64,000 nt of DNA, taken from the NCBI GenBank assembly GCA_031835245.1, contig JAVKOQ010000133.1, positions 1-64,000 on the forward strand, read 5' to 3'. The number at the start of each line of letters is the position of its first letter. The stretch's first letter is position 1. The notes under the pieces are model-generated. The model saw nothing but the letters and a program-made list of their open reading frames with translations. It was not told the DNA's origin and searched no databases. Shown here one piece after another: positions 1 through 12,522 of the stretch. The position numbers were made by a program, and so were the translations under genes. This DNA is from Balamuthia mandrillaris. Its lineage: Eukaryota > Discosea > Longamoebia > Balamuthiidae.

Positions 1-84
1 TCTTCCTCTCCTCTTTCTTCTCCGCTGGCCGCTCTTCAGCAGCCGCAACGACCGCAAGCCATTCGCGTCGCCGGCATCTTTTGC

Positions 85-2727
85 ATGAGCCATCAAGCCC
101 TCGTGGAGAAGCACCTTGCCTACCTGGCGCAGGACGACATTACCCACGCCGGCCTGGCGGAATACGTGAGAGAGGCCACTTGGCACACCAACATCCATGC
201 CTTGGATCAGATGCGGAGCGTGAAGACGTTCAAGGGCAAGGATTGGACGCATATCTCTTGTGGTCACAACATAATTGTCGGTGTTAAAGGTTTGCTTCTC
301 TTCTTCTCTCGTTCTTTGTTTTTGCTTGCGCTCTCTTTCTCTCTCTCGCTCTTTCTTTCTCCTCCCTTATCTTTCTCACGTTCTCTCCTCTTTGAAACAA
401 ACGAAGGAGGAAAGAGGTTAGTGATAGTGGGTCCCAAGGAGCTGGACCCGGTGGTCAAAGGCCTGAACACCAGCGCTCCCGGCGACGCCGAGCTCACTGC
501 GCAAGAGCTCAGCATTCGCCACGTCGACTCGGGCCCTCTCCACTCCTGCGCCATCACCACCGACGGCAAAGTGGTCAGCTGGGGCTTCAACATCAACTGC
601 TCTCTCCTCGGCAAGAGAGCGAAGCTGAACATGAGCGGCAAGTTTCAGGTGAGCGGCCAATTGGGACTGGGCAATCCCACCCTGTTGAAGAGGGGGCCTA
701 GCTGGGTTACTGGCATAGAGGGCGTGCCCATTCAAGCGAGCTGTGGAACCGCACACACAGCTTGTCTTACATGTACTTCAACCTTCTTCTTCACTTCTTT
801 CTGCTTTCGTTGGTAACCATCCCTTTCTACAACGCAAACAACAAACAGCACTGGGAGTGTACACGTGGGGATGCAACGATGAAGGGCAGCTGGGGTATAC
901 TCCGAAAGCCGACCAAAGCCTAAGACCCAGGCTCATCGTATTTCCCTCTCAAAGCCAGATATGTCAGATCAGCTGTGGCGCTCATCATACTGCCGCTGTT
1001 TCTCGTAAGGCTCTTCTCTTCATCTTCCCTATTGTTCTTGTTCTTCTTAGTTCCACTTCTTCTTGCTTCTTGTTCTTCTTGTTCTTCTTCTTGTTCTTGT
1101 TCTTCTGCTTCTTCTTCTCCTTCTTCTTCTGTTCGCCTAACAAGAATTCAATGATAGGCGACGGCAATCTCTTTTGTTGGGGTTATAACAAATGGAGGCA
1201 GCTGGGAATAAAGACGTCTAGCTCGGTCGTCGCCGAGCCTACCTTTGTGCCTGCTCTTAACAACGTTTCCATGGTCTCCTGCGGAGACAAACATACTGCG
1301 GCCATTACTACTAAAGGTTACCTTTCCTTATTGCTTTTGTTCTTTCGTTCGTGTTCTGTTTCTCATGATGCTTTGTTGTTTCAACAAAAAAGGAGAGTTA
1401 TACACTTGGGGAGGAAACGACTTCTGTCAACTGGGACAAGGCAGAAAGCCAACCAAAGGGCCTACTAAGATCAGCTTAGAAGGCAACAAGGCGTGGAAGC
1501 TCGTTTACGTGGAATGCGGGCAGGACAATACTGCCGTCATCTCAACAGGTACATTCCTTCTTCCTACCTGCCTCCCCACCTTCCTCGCTTTCTTTTTCTT
1601 CGTCTTCAGGACTGACTGACCTCCGTCTAACAATAGGAGGAATAGTTTGGTTGGCGGGCAAGCTTTGTGGGGAAGGCATGACAACTCATTCCCCATTCTT
1701 TAGGAAGTTAAACGACGTGAAGAACTCATACATTAGCAAGATATCATGCGGCATCACTCACTTTGCTTTAACCGAAGACGTGCATTACTCTGCTGTTCTT
1801 AAAATGCTTCTGGCGTACTGATCTTCTTTGCCTTCTTCTGTTCCTTTGTTCCTCTTGTTGGCTTTGAGTTAACATAGCAAAAACAAAAACAGAACATCGA
1901 CTCAACCGGATGTCCCTGCTGGAGAAGATGTCTCTGCATGTTTTGCTGCGGCTTCACCGGAAGCCTTTGTTAGCATTCAGCACCGTGCCATCTCTACTCT
2001 CACCTCTGAAAGTATGTGCTCTCTCTCTCTACCTTGCTTTCTTCTTGTTTTTTTTTCCTTCCTTCTTGCCAGGTTTAACCAAGAGAAAAAGAGAGTTACA
2101 GAGGACCAAAGGTAGAACTGGACGCAACGCTATTCCAGTTTAGTGGACCAGGAGCAAACATTCTGACCGTTACCAACAACTCAAAGAAGAGCGTCAACAT
2201 TCGGGTATCCAGTCCCTTGGTAAGGACAACCTTGTTTTCAAACATGGTTATCACTACTCACGCTCCTCCCTCCCGTTCTATCTGATAGATGACATTACCT
2301 GCTGGTTGTTCTGTACAAGCCACTCCACAAGAAATCACCATCAAAAGTGTTCGTATTAATATTGTCTTCTCTCTCTCTCTCTCTCTCCTCTTATCGCTTT
2401 CCCTCTTTTTTCGTTTCTCTCCCCTACATTCTCTCTTATCTCTCGCTCTCTCTCTCTCTGCACTACTATGTTTGTCGTTTGAACAACAAAACTAAATGAA
2501 TACATTAACAGAAAAAGACAATGGAACTGGGAATAGAAATGGAGGGTAGGCCTTCTGCTAGCGGTTTAACGGTTTTAGCTTTAACCGCCGTTTCTCCAAG
2601 TATGTACCATCCATTCCTGTCCTGCTCAACTTTATCCCAAGCGTTATTTGTCGCTAACATTCCTTTTTTTATTGTTTGATTTTCTAACCCAAAGAAAAAC
2701 ATCAATGCTTGCGTTACTTTCTTGTAG
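85..2727 (+). CDS. RCC1-repeat protein with possible C-terminal MSP/Ig-like domain
   Basis: Multi-exon gene. RCC1 blade motifs are read across introns: SWGFN near 580, YTWGCNDEGQLG near 860, FCWGYNKWRQLG near 1175 and YTWGGNDFCQLG near 1400, each followed by a SCG-x-x-HT-type strand. Junctions at about 291/405, 775/850, 1005/1159, 1316/1392 and 1549/1637 keep the frame. Further exons (about 1870-2000, 2080-2220, 2289-2350, 2512-2602) add a segment reading FQFSGPGANILTVTNNS, like an MSP or immunoglobulin-fold domain. RCC1 propellers act as scaffolds or guanine-nucleotide exchange factors; the first blade recalls RCC2 (LVIVGPKEL). The frame is open to the window edge, so the 5' end may be missing. 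The last exons and the stop are inference. Confidence 0.7.
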
Positions 2728-3540
2728 TACTCATAAAAGCCGGTCGTCACTGAGTTTGGTCGCTTGCTTTTTTTCTCTCTCGCTTCGTTCCTGTATCATA
2801 TCTATGCTCTCACTCACAAAATCCTTAACAAAAAACACAATATCGTCTAATGACAAAAATAATCCCAACAAATCCAACTGTTCGTTTATAAAATATCAAA
2901 ATCAACGATATTCCGCCAAACTTTTACCATAAAAACGAAAAAAATTTCCTTTTTGATATCGACCTGTCAACATTTTATCTCCTCAACAATAATTATCGAT
3001 GATCGTTACACCAGGAAAATTTCCTTTTCGCACCGCTTTATCTGTCGACAAATCCTTTTAATGGCGCATTCTTTGCCCAAATGAATGAAGGGATTGGAAT
3101 GAATTGCGCAATAAAAGGGGGCCCATGATAGGAATGACGTAGCCGAGATTACTGTAACGGAAACGATAAAAAAAAAACAAAAACAATCAGCTTTATTTTC
3201 TTTATTATATTTTTTTGCCTCTTCTTTTGCTGTTTCCTTTTTTTTCTTTAAACAGTTCGCGCTCTGCAAAGCGGTAACCCAGAGTAACTAACCGCCTCTT
3301 TTCCGCTCTCCTTTCTTTCTCTCTCTTTCTCTCTCTCTCTTGGTTATACTTTTGTTTAAAAAAAAAATAGTCGGACTCTCTCTTTCAAACAGAAAAAATA
3401 ACCAACAAAAGAGGCCAACAACGAGAGCTGTTTGATTTATTTTTTTCATCATCTTAGAAGGGAGCTACTGCTGCAACTGTTTTTTTTTTTAAAAAAAATA
3501 ACACCAAAGAGCACAAGTGACACCACAGAAAAAAACAAAT
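2728..3540. other. AT-rich intergenic region upstream of the Frizzled-like gene
   Basis: No gene seen. It holds AT-rich tracts with homopolymers, a CT-rich stretch near 3310-3340 and one GTCGAC site at 3044-3049. It probably contains the 3' end of the RCC1 gene transcript and the promoter and 5' UTR of the receptor gene. Confidence 0.5.
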
Positions 3541-5770
3541 ATGTCCCGACAGCCTTCTTCTTCGTCGCTCTTCTTCGTCGTCTCTGTTTTGGTGATGTTG
3601 TTCTGCCTCCACGGCAGCAACGCACAACTCCCGACCTGTTACAACAGCACCATTGCGCCGCCTCAGTGCCTCGGCGACGGCATGATCAGCTTCCCCCAGG
3701 TGTTCCTGACGGCCGAGGCTCAGGGCGCCACCCCCGAATCCACTTACGCACAAGCCTAGTACGTTTTATTTTTTTTAAACAAGCTTTGATTCGTTTCTTC
3801 TCTGTTCTCTAATCCTTTTATTTATTTATTTTTTATATAAAAAAGTGGATTCTTTAACGGTTTGACGGCGGCACCAGCAGAGTGTCAGAAAGTCGGAGTG
3901 GAGTTCCTTTGCGGAGCGTTCTACGGCAACTGCGCAGACTTCTCCGTGGTCTGCAGAGATACCTGCGAGCTCTTCTTGCAAACCTGCGGCCCCGTCTTCC
4001 AGAGCTTCGGAGTGGAACTTCAGGGGCTCCCCCCTTGTGATATGTTTATGGAGGATAACTGTAACACTTTGGACTATCAAGGTTTGTCTCTTCTCTCTCT
4101 TTCTCTCTCTCTTTTCTCTTCTCTTCTCTTTTCCCTCGTCTCTCTCCCTCTCCTCGTTTCTCTATATCCTTCTCACATTCTTAAAATTATAGGAACGTAT
4201 CCTATCAAGGAATGCCCAGGAGAGCTGGTTTCCGGTGACGGCGGCAACTGTGCCCCCAAATGTCCCACCCCTTACTTCTCCGATGAGGAACAGGACGCCA
4301 TCGATCTTCTCCTCGGCATCGGCTCTTTCTTCTCCTTCTTTGGCGCTTTGTTCATTATCATCACTCACATTCTTCGTTGGAAAGAAGAGAAGGATACTTT
4401 GGTACGCATTCTTTTCCTTTTCTTTATATTTTCAAACAAAGAGAACTTAATCTTTATTTGCTTTTCTTGGTTAATACAGGTCATTTGGGTCGCTGTTTCT
4501 TTCTGTTTGATGGCTTTGAATATTATGTGGGGCTTCTTGTATGGATGGCAGGATATGCGTTGCAAGGACGATATCACCGTAAACGAATACGAACCCGCCG
4601 GTGTTGTTTTCGGTGCGTTCTTCTCTCCTTTTGTTCCTTAGTTCTAGCATTCTTTTCCTTTGCTTCTCTTCTCTTCTTTTTCTTCTTGTCTCTTGTTCTA
4701 TCTTTCTGATGATTGTGATTACCAGGATTGGGTTTCATCTGGATTGGTCTCTACTGTACCATTTGGTGGTTCAACGTATGTTTGAACATGGCCATCACTC
4801 TTATCTTCAAGAAAACGACGGACAAGTACCGCTTCAAGATCATGCACATCTTCACCTGGATATTCCCCATTATCATCGCCATCATTTCTCTCGCCGTTGA
4901 GAAAGTCGGTTGCGTCTTTGGTCTTGCTATCTGTCTCTATCAGGTTAGTTGTCATGTGAAGAACGCTTTACTCTGTAGCTCCTATTGCTGACCACATGTT
5001 CTCGTCATTTAAAGGCCGATGAGCGCGATGCTGGCTTCCAAGCCCCGACGTTGTGGTACTCTTTTGGCCTCTTCTGGTTCCCCATTACTCTGTTCTTCTT
5101 TGCCGGCGTTGTTTTGTTGATCTTTGTTATTATCTGGATCATGAGAGTATGTTTTGTTCTTTTCCCCTCTCTTCTTCATTGTCGTTGTTGTCCTCTCCTC
5201 CATTCGAAAGCTAATCCTATCCCTCGACCACACAAAGACTTCGGGATGGTCAGGCCTTGTGAACCAATGGCGGTTGTTGGCTTTCATTATTGCCATCTTC
5301 TTGACCTATTTCTTCCCTCTGGTAACTGTCTACGACGCCATTGCCAACTCGGAGAAGTACACCGACGACATTATGGAATGGACGATTTGCCTGCTCATGT
5401 CTCCTGACCCCAACAGTTGCGACTTAACAGGAGGACCAGCCTACGGTCTCCATCTCGTAGCCTTCACTAGCATCGGCTTTTGTGGTATGTTTCTTTGTTT
5501 CTCTTCCCTTGCTCCCTCTCTCTCATTAACTAACAACAACAAATAGGTTTTACAATCTTCCTTATCTTCGGCTTGAGTCCTGCCAACTTGCGTTGGTGGC
5601 AAGACCGGGCAATAAACGTCAAGGAAGGAGAGTCGTTCTTCAAGAACAGGACTCAGACCTACGCCACCGGCACCGGTTCCAAGATTGAGATCTCTGAGGA
5701 GGAAGAGATGGAGGAGGCCGTTGCTTCCGACTCTGACAACGAAGGCTCTTCCTCTTCTGACAGTTCCTAA
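3541..5770 (+). CDS. Frizzled/Smoothened-like seven-helix receptor
   Basis: Eight exons, about 3541-3757, 3846-4080, 4193-4399, 4481-4612, 4727-4942, 5015-5145, 5210-5485 and 5548-5770. The N-terminus is a signal peptide (FFVVSVLVMLFCLHGSNA). A cysteine-rich domain follows with ten cysteines spaced as in Frizzled CRDs (LPTC, PPQC, AEC, FLC, GNC, VVC, DTC, QTC, PPC, DNC). Seven hydrophobic helices follow (for example IDLLLGIGSFFSFFGALFI and IIAIISLAVEKVGC). The cytoplasmic tail is short and ends in an acidic Ser/Asp-rich segment. No KTxxxW Dishevelled-binding motif is seen after helix 7, as I recall for Dictyostelium Fsl receptors. Role: plasma-membrane sensing, ligand unknown. Confidence 0.9.
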
Positions 5771-6495
5771 GGCTGAAACAAAACGTGTAAACGAAACTTC
5801 CGATCGTTTCACGAGAGCGCGTAAGAGTTTTTATCAAGCAGTTTTATGATCCATTCCTTCGCATGCTTTTCCCTTCCATTTAGGTTTTTGTTTTTGCTGC
5901 AAGTCTTTTTTTCCAATGCTCTTTCGTGCTTTTTTTCTTTGTCATGTAACATAACGCCGGTGACAATAAACGCTATAAAATGACCTCATTGTTCTTGTTC
6001 TTTGCTTTTTTTTTTTGCCCAGCCTTCTGATACTAGTTTGAAGCTTCCCGTCTATTGTTTTTTTTTTTAAAACACTCTCTAGCACCAGAGCTACTCCTAC
6101 CCTCTACCACAACGCAAGACACGGGCAAAAAGCAGAAACCACGACTGCACCGTGGCTATTATTGTGCACCCTGTTCCGGCAGACTAGGACGGCTCCGTTT
6201 CGCGGCTGTTGGAAGTTTCTGGTCGAGTGCTCGTTGTTTTTGGAGGGGGATATCAGCTGTTGAATACTTTGGAGATGGTCCGAAACTGTCCAGAAGGATG
6301 CGGGTGAACATCAAAAAAGAAGAACAGGAGAATGAATGAATATGAGCTACGCTGAAGCATTTGTTCAAAATAAAAAAAAAAGTTGCGGTGATAAAAACAA
6401 ACAAAAAACAAAACTGCTGTGCTAAACAGAAACATAAAACTAGATTTTCTCTCTCTCTCTCTCTCTCTCTCTACAGTTGCTTTTTCTACTTCTGT
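5771..6495. other. Convergent intergenic region with polyadenylation signal
   Basis: Lies between the 3' ends of the receptor (+) and the F-box/WD40 gene (-). AATAAA at 5965-5970, about 195 bases past the receptor stop, is a candidate poly(A) signal. A CT dinucleotide tract lies at about 6449-6472. No gene is supported. Confidence 0.4.
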
Positions 6496-7885
6496 TCAGA
6501 ACACATAAATTACAGGCGCTTTTCCTTCTGTTGCAACATACTGTGTAACAAAAAAAAAAAAAAGGAGTTAAAACCATCGAAAACTAAATCACAAAAACAA
6601 AAACCAAAAGAATGAGAACAAACCATTCGCGAATCTTCAAACTGCAACGCATAGGACTTGTGCAAATAGTTCTCCTTCTCATCCTCAAAGCCATCCCAAG
6701 AAATGATCGACTTTCCGGTCTGCAGGTCCCATACTTTGAACGTTCCATCAAAGGAAGAAGTCACCAGTCTGCCAAAGTCATCGAATTGAAGGGTGGTGAT
6801 GCTGTCCTCGTGTTCCTCCAACTTGTGGACGCTCTTTCCTGTTCTTCTATCCCAAATCTTGGCTGTAGCATCATATGAACCACTTACCTATGATAACAAA
6901 AAGAAAACAGATGAAGAAGTTTTAGTGGCGCAATAGTGATGATTAATAAGGGTACATACCACAGTGAAGTCATCTGCTTGTAAGCATCGAACGCCATCTG
7001 TGTGTCCATCAAGAACAGCCACAGGTTTAACCTCAGAGGGAGCAAAAGGTTTACGCAAGTCCCAAATCCTAGTATCGGATCCGCCAGTGACCAGCGTATT
7101 ACCGTCCAACAGTTGACAGCTCCACACTGTGTCTTGCTCACCTTCCCACACACGCAACGGCACCTGCTTCTCCAAATCCCAAACTTTGCAAGTACGTAAA
7201 TGAATGAGCGAATGAGCAATGATAAGCTCCAGCCCAAAGAGCTGAAGCGAAAAAAATAAGGAAAAAGAGAACTTACGTCGAATGGTAGCATCAGTGGAAC
7301 CGCTGGCAAGAAGAGTGTCATGGTAGTCCGTGGCCCAGATGGCACTTGTGTGACCTTGCAAAGTGGACTCGCACTCACCACTGGCAGCATTCCATAACTT
7401 GATGGTTGAGTCATAAGATGCTGTGACCAGCCTTCCTCTATCTTGTATTACTTTGACGCTCCTTTACATTTATTTTTAAAGTGAGTTAAGAAACGAAACG
7501 AAGGACAAGAACAAAGGAACCTACCAAACAGCATAAGAATGACCTTTGAGCGTGTGAAGGAGGGAGTGGTCGGTGGTTGACCATACTTTGGCAGTGTGAT
7601 CCGAACTTCCAGTGAGAAGATAGCTAATTATCGATAAAATATTAGACTTCAGCGGAGAAGAAGAGGAGGCGAGAGAGAACTTACTTTCTGTCGAAGCTCA
7701 GACAAAAAATGGCCTGATCGTGTCCCTCAGTAAAGCATCCCCGTTGGAAGTTCCCTTTGTTCCATCTTCCCTTCAACCGTTTATTATTCTGCCAAAGCCA
7801 CTTCCATCCTGACTGGTTGTTCGATCCTTTACCAAAAAGGTTCTTTTAGCCTCGAAGTTGAGAGAAACAACAAACGAAGGGAGAG

Positions 7886-7933
<48 letters not shown>

Positions 7934-8735
7934 AGAGGTACCACTGGCTTCTAAGTAGTCTACGCTCTGCTTTAACTTAGGTTCGACCGTGGCGCGCTTC
8001 TGCATCGGGACTTGCTGCAACAACAACTGTTTCCACAAGAGACGTTCTATTTTTTTTTGGGCCGAATGTGGAGTTAAAAGAATGAAAGCAAACAGTAAAG
8101 AATAAAAAACACTCAAAGGACCCGAAAGTACCTTGGGCCACTGAATACCAGTAGAAGCAGGTGCGAGACGCAGCGAAGAGGTCCTCCCCCTCCAAGTAAC
8201 TGAAGATCAGCACAAAGACTTCGCTGGGCAGATCCTCCACGCCCACTTCCCATTCACCCTCATCCTCATTGGTTGCGTCCGCTGCATCAAGCGTCCTCTT
8301 CTCCACCTGGTCGAGCTTGTCCATCAGCTCCGACATGCTCCAGACAGCAGCAGACGCGTCCATCTCCAAACACGAATTCGTGGCGGTCGTGGCGGAGCTG
8401 GGCTTGCCGGCACGGGGAGGGAGGGCATGGGCCAAGTTCACCATTTGCAGCAGGTCGGGCGAGGCGGGGAAAGAGGTGGAGCGTTGGAGCTGGCGCGAGG
8501 AGGTAGCTGCGGCCAGGGAACGGTAGAGGCTCTGGGTGTTGCGGCGGCGGTGGCAGTAGAACGAGCAAGCGGTACCAGTGGCAATCGCTTGCTGCTGGTG
8601 CTGTTGTTGCTGTCGCTTCCGTCGGTGGTGCAGCGCGTTGAGCCTGTTGCTGTTGCTTCTGGTGGTGGTGGTGTTGTGTTGGAGCAGAGGAAACAACGGA
8701 TGATAGAAAGAAGAAGATTGTGGGGTTGAGTTCAT
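6496..8735 (-). CDS. F-box/WD40-repeat protein (Cdc4/Fbw7/Sel-10 type)
   Basis: The first exon (8735-8132) starts with a low-complexity Ser/Gln/His region and ends with an F-box (LPSEVFVLIFSYLEGEDLF). The next exons (8046-7941 and about 7826-7685) continue the F-box tail and a linker (WLWQNNKRLKGRWNKGNF) like that before Fbw7 propellers. WD40 blades follow, e.g. LLTGSSDHTAKVW, LVTASYDSTIKLW, LASGSTDATIR, VSGSYDATAKIWD and LVTSSFDGTFKVWD. The last coding exon reads YVATEGKAPVIYVF then stop. F-box/WD40 proteins are substrate receptors of SCF ubiquitin ligases. The start was chosen at 8735 because upstream residues read as translated AT-rich UTR. The intron at 7941-7827 carries a GA/CT repeat. 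Confidence 0.88.
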
Positions 8736-9839
8736 GGTAATAAATAAATAAAAAAAAAGGGAAATGAATGAATGACTAAATGAATGAAGTATTAAAACAA
8801 AACGGGAAACAAAAAAAAAATTGAAAAGAAACTGGAGAGAGTGACTGTGGTTAAATAGTGAGGTTCTTTTTTTTCTCTTGTTGGTTCCGCCAAAAGTGTT
8901 GTTTTTTTTTGATCTTTCTTCTTCCTCCGTCCGGTGCTTTTTGGTCGTCGCTACGTTTTTTTTTTTAAATTTTTTTCGTTCAGGTAGGTTTGCGTGTGTT
9001 GTGTGGAGCTCCAAAAGAGAGAGAGAGAGAAAAAAAACGAAAGAATGAAAAAAATAAAACGAAAAAGTGAAACGGATGACAGGGCAGAGGAAAATGTTGA
9101 ATGCCCAAAAAAAGAAGGTACAACCGGCCCCGGCTTACTTGTCAACGTCGCCCAACGTCACGTCACGAATATATCTCCATGCCTGATGCGTGCTGCGCCC
9201 TCTCCTATCTCCATTGTCTCCCTCTGTCACTCTTTTCTCCCCTCTCTCTCCTCTCTCCAATCTCCTGGTGGAAAATGTCATCCCGCCAAAAGCATTTTTT
9301 GTTTTTTTTTGTTTTGGGGATCTATCGCCGCCCGAAACGACGGAGGATGACAGTCAATGTCAGATCTTTTGCTTCAGGATGTTCCACCTGCAACCTGTTA
9401 TTTTTTTTGCTCCCTGCCATTGCTCTCTTCTCTCCTCTCTGCTCTCTGCTTTCTCCTCTCTCCTCTCTCCTCTCTCCCCCCTCCTCTCTCCTCTCCTCTC
9501 TCCCCTCTCCCCTCTCCTCTCTCCTCTCTGCTCTCTGCTCTCTGCTCTCTGCTCTCTGCTCTCTTCTCTGCTCTCTGCTCTCTGCTCTCTGCTCTCTGCT
9601 CTCTGCTCTCTCCTCTCTCCTCTCTCCTTTCCAACCATCGTCCTTGCCATCAAGTCTATTTCTCCACCAGGCTAGAGAACCAAAGGAGCCCTGCGCACTG
9701 TCTCATCGGAGAGTTGAGAGCCGTTAGATTCAGTTTCTGCGTGTTTCTCTTCGAAGGGACTTTGTTGCCTTCTTTGAATATTTTATGTCGATGGCAAACG
9801 TAAATGCACCAAAATGAAAACAAGAAGACAAGACCTCTC
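8736..9839. other. Intergenic region upstream of the F-box/WD40 gene
   Basis: No gene seen. The first 250 bases (8736-8990) are poly(A)/poly(T)-rich and probably 5' UTR or promoter of the minus-strand F-box/WD40 gene. The rest is mostly low complexity, with a long CTCTCC/CTCTG repeat at 9420-9629. Confidence 0.5.
9420..9629. repeat. Imperfect (CTCTCC/CTCTCTG)n minisatellite
   Basis: About 210 bases of tandem 7-base units, CTCTCTG and CTCTCTC mixed with CTCTCCC. Several long open frames cross it, but they are purely repeat-encoded (Leu-Ser or Arg-Glu) and not evidence of coding. Confidence 0.9.
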
Positions 9840-11037
9840 TCAAGGCCGGAAAGCAGCATGTCCAGTTACCTCTCTTCCAGTTATGCTGTTTTTACAACAA
9901 ATAGATGAAAAGGGTCAAAAGAGAAAACAATAAAAGACATCTGGAGAAAACAGAGAAACAAAGAATAAACACAGGAAGAGAAGACAATAAACAATAATAA
10001 AAAGAGAAGAGAAAAGATAGGTACAGTGAATTGATCTCGTAGGAGCCTTCAAAGGTATAAACGGCTTCGATGTCGGCAAAAGCTCGCGCCACTCCAAAGT
10101 CGGTCACCACTCCATTACCGCCCATGCACTCCCTTGCCAGCTTCAACACTGATCTTGCCATTCTTGTGCTGGTTGCCTTTTCGGTTTTTCATCAGTTTAG
10201 CATTTGGTACGGACAAGCCGAGAGAAGAATGGAGAGGAAGAAAAAGGTAAAGAATGAAGAAATCGAATACCTTTGCAAGACTGGCTTGACCAAAGCTGAG
10301 GGTACGCGCATCATAAAGACTGCTTACCCGCCAACACAACAGAGTGATGCACTGAATGGTGCCCAACATGCGCACCACTTTCTCCTGCAATATCTGAAGA
10401 CGAGCCAACGGTACGCCAAACTGGCGACGCTGCTTTAAGTAGGCAAGACAGCGCTCGTATGCTCCCATTGCGGTTCCCAATGCTATCCATCCTGTTGGTG
10501 CCGTGAGCATTTAAATGGAAGGACTGGTGTACAAAAAACAAAGAAAAGAAAGATAAGGCACCAGCCATGATGCGAGTGAGGAACAAGGAACTGGCAGGTC
10601 CGGTTTTGAAGTCTTTGGCAGCCACGAGTTGGTCTTGATCAGGAACAAAACAGTCTTCCAGCACTATATCAGCACTATAAAGGCATTACCTCATTTAGTG
10701 GCGATCATTTATAAACTGATAAGCGACACGAGAGAGAGAAAGAGAGAGAGAGAGAACAGCACTGAAAGAAAGAGAAGAACAAGGAAACGTAACGTACTTT
10801 TGGACCGCCCTTAACGCTATCTTATTTTCTATCTTGATTGTCTTTAAACCTCTAGCACCTGTTAACGTTCATAATAAAAAGATATGTTAGCCAAACTTAA
10901 GCCCAATAGATAGAAGTTATTATAAAGCACCTTTTCGTACAATGAAGCCGTGCACTTTTTTGGTATCGGCATTGATAGCCCAAATAATGATTACATCTGT
11001 ATATCGATTATCAGAGATGCAAACGAGCGAGCGAGCA

Positions 11038-11098
<61 letters not shown>

Positions 11099-11415
11099 CG
11101 AGAGGGACTAACCTGCGAAGGTACCGTTACCAATCCACCGCTTTCGTCCATTCAAAAGCCATCCGCCTTCCACTTTTTTAGCAGTGGTGTACAGATTGCT
11201 GGCGTCACTGTGATTCACCAAAGTTTGACAGATGGGGTGGTGATACGTTAGGAGGAAAGCAGAAACGAATAATGGAAAAAGAATGGTTTTCAGAGGAAGT
11301 AAACCTGCCAGCGTCAGGTTCAGTCAATCCAAAACAACCTATCAACTGCAGGCTGGCCATCTTGGGCAACAATTCTTTCTTTTGTTCTTCACTTCCTATC
11401 ATAAAGCAGTATTAG

Positions 11416-11460
<45 letters not shown>

Positions 11461-12217
11461 TCCCACCAGATTTGTAGATGGACAACATGGAAATAGGTTG
11501 CAAAATGGAATAGAAGGTGGCCATTCCAGCGTCCACTTTGGCCAGTTCCATCGCCACAAGACCGCATTCTAGTCCCGACATTTTCTGATTTCGCGTAGAA
11601 GTGAGTAACTATACAATAGATTGAAGAGGAAGAGGAAAGAGGAAAGAGGAAAGAGGAAAGAGGAAAGAAGAAGAGGAGAAAAACGAACAGGGCAACCGTA
11701 GCCTTGGATATTGCCTGAGCACAGGTTCAAGGCTGCCAACTTGGGCAAAAGTTCATGGGGGAACGCAGCACGCTCGTAATAATCATCGATCTACGAGGAA
11801 GTGAAAAAAAGATGAGCACTACACGAAGAAGAGAAACAAACCAACGTGAAGAAGAGAGGTGAAGTGAAGTAAAGAGAGAAAAAAAGAGATGTTGGCACTC
11901 ACAATGGGCAAGATTTCTTTCTGAGAAAAGGAACGGACGCGGTAGCGTATCTCCTTTTCGGATGCAGACAGCAGCTCATCCAAGTGGAGATAGTCGGACG
12001 AGGAGGATGCTTCGGAGGAGGCAGAAAGAGTGGTAGTAGCAGCGGCAACGGGATTGATGCACACGGCTCTTTCGGCCATGGTGTTTCGTGGTTGTGGAGA
12101 GAGGGCGTTGGCGTCGGACCGGAAGAGGTGACGACCGACGACGCCCAACCGCCGCACGCCTCGCACGGCTGTGCCAGGTTCAAGCTTCTCGGCTTGCTTG
12201 CTCTCTTGCGAGTTCAT
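9840..12217 (-). CDS. Peroxisomal acyl-CoA oxidase 4-like / acyl-CoA dehydrogenase family enzyme
   Basis: Multi-exon flavoenzyme of the acyl-CoA dehydrogenase superfamily. Conserved segments in order: [85 protein letters not shown]. The ending resembles plant short-chain acyl-CoA oxidase ACX4 more than mitochondrial glutaryl-CoA dehydrogenase. The expected reaction is the first oxidation of peroxisomal beta-oxidation. The last exon (9880-9840) joins at CTC ATA to give the conserved GREVTG. Plant ACX4 ends in SRL (PTS1), but this one ends in FRP. Residues 23-31 read RLGVVGRHL, an excellent PTS2. GA/CT repeats lie in three introns. Confidence 0.85.
11041..11094. repeat. (GA)n microsatellite in an intron
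   Basis: An almost uninterrupted GA dinucleotide run in an intron of the acyl-CoA oxidase gene. On the transcribed-sense strand it reads (CT)n. Confidence 0.95.
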
Positions 12218-12522
12218 CTTTTGTTTTGTTGTTTTCGATATTTTTGTGACTTTTCGAAAAAGTTGAAAATTGTTCTAATTTTATTGTCTTAAAGCAAAAT
12301 ATCAATTGTGTTAAAAATTGTTAAATATATTAAAAACATGATGATAAATATCGATAGGTGCCTCTTTCGGCGATAAATGAACTTTTAATATAAGAAACAG
12401 CGAAACAACGAAAACTTCAACCAAACGAAAAGGAAAAAGAAAAGTAACCACGAACCAGCACCTTGCTTTAAACAAAAGAGAAAATTAAAACAAAAAAAAC
12501 CAGACAAACCGAACCGGAAAAG
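12218..12522. other. Short divergent intergenic region
   Basis: AT-rich, between the acyl-CoA oxidase start (-) and the His-rich protein start (+). It holds a palindromic ATATCGATA near 12347. It is probably a bidirectional promoter; no gene is seen. Confidence 0.4.

Noticed and set aside
9101-9803. Overlapping plus- and minus-strand ORFs of Leu/Ser and Arg/Glu
   Set aside because: They are translations of the CTCTCC/CTCTCTG minisatellite.
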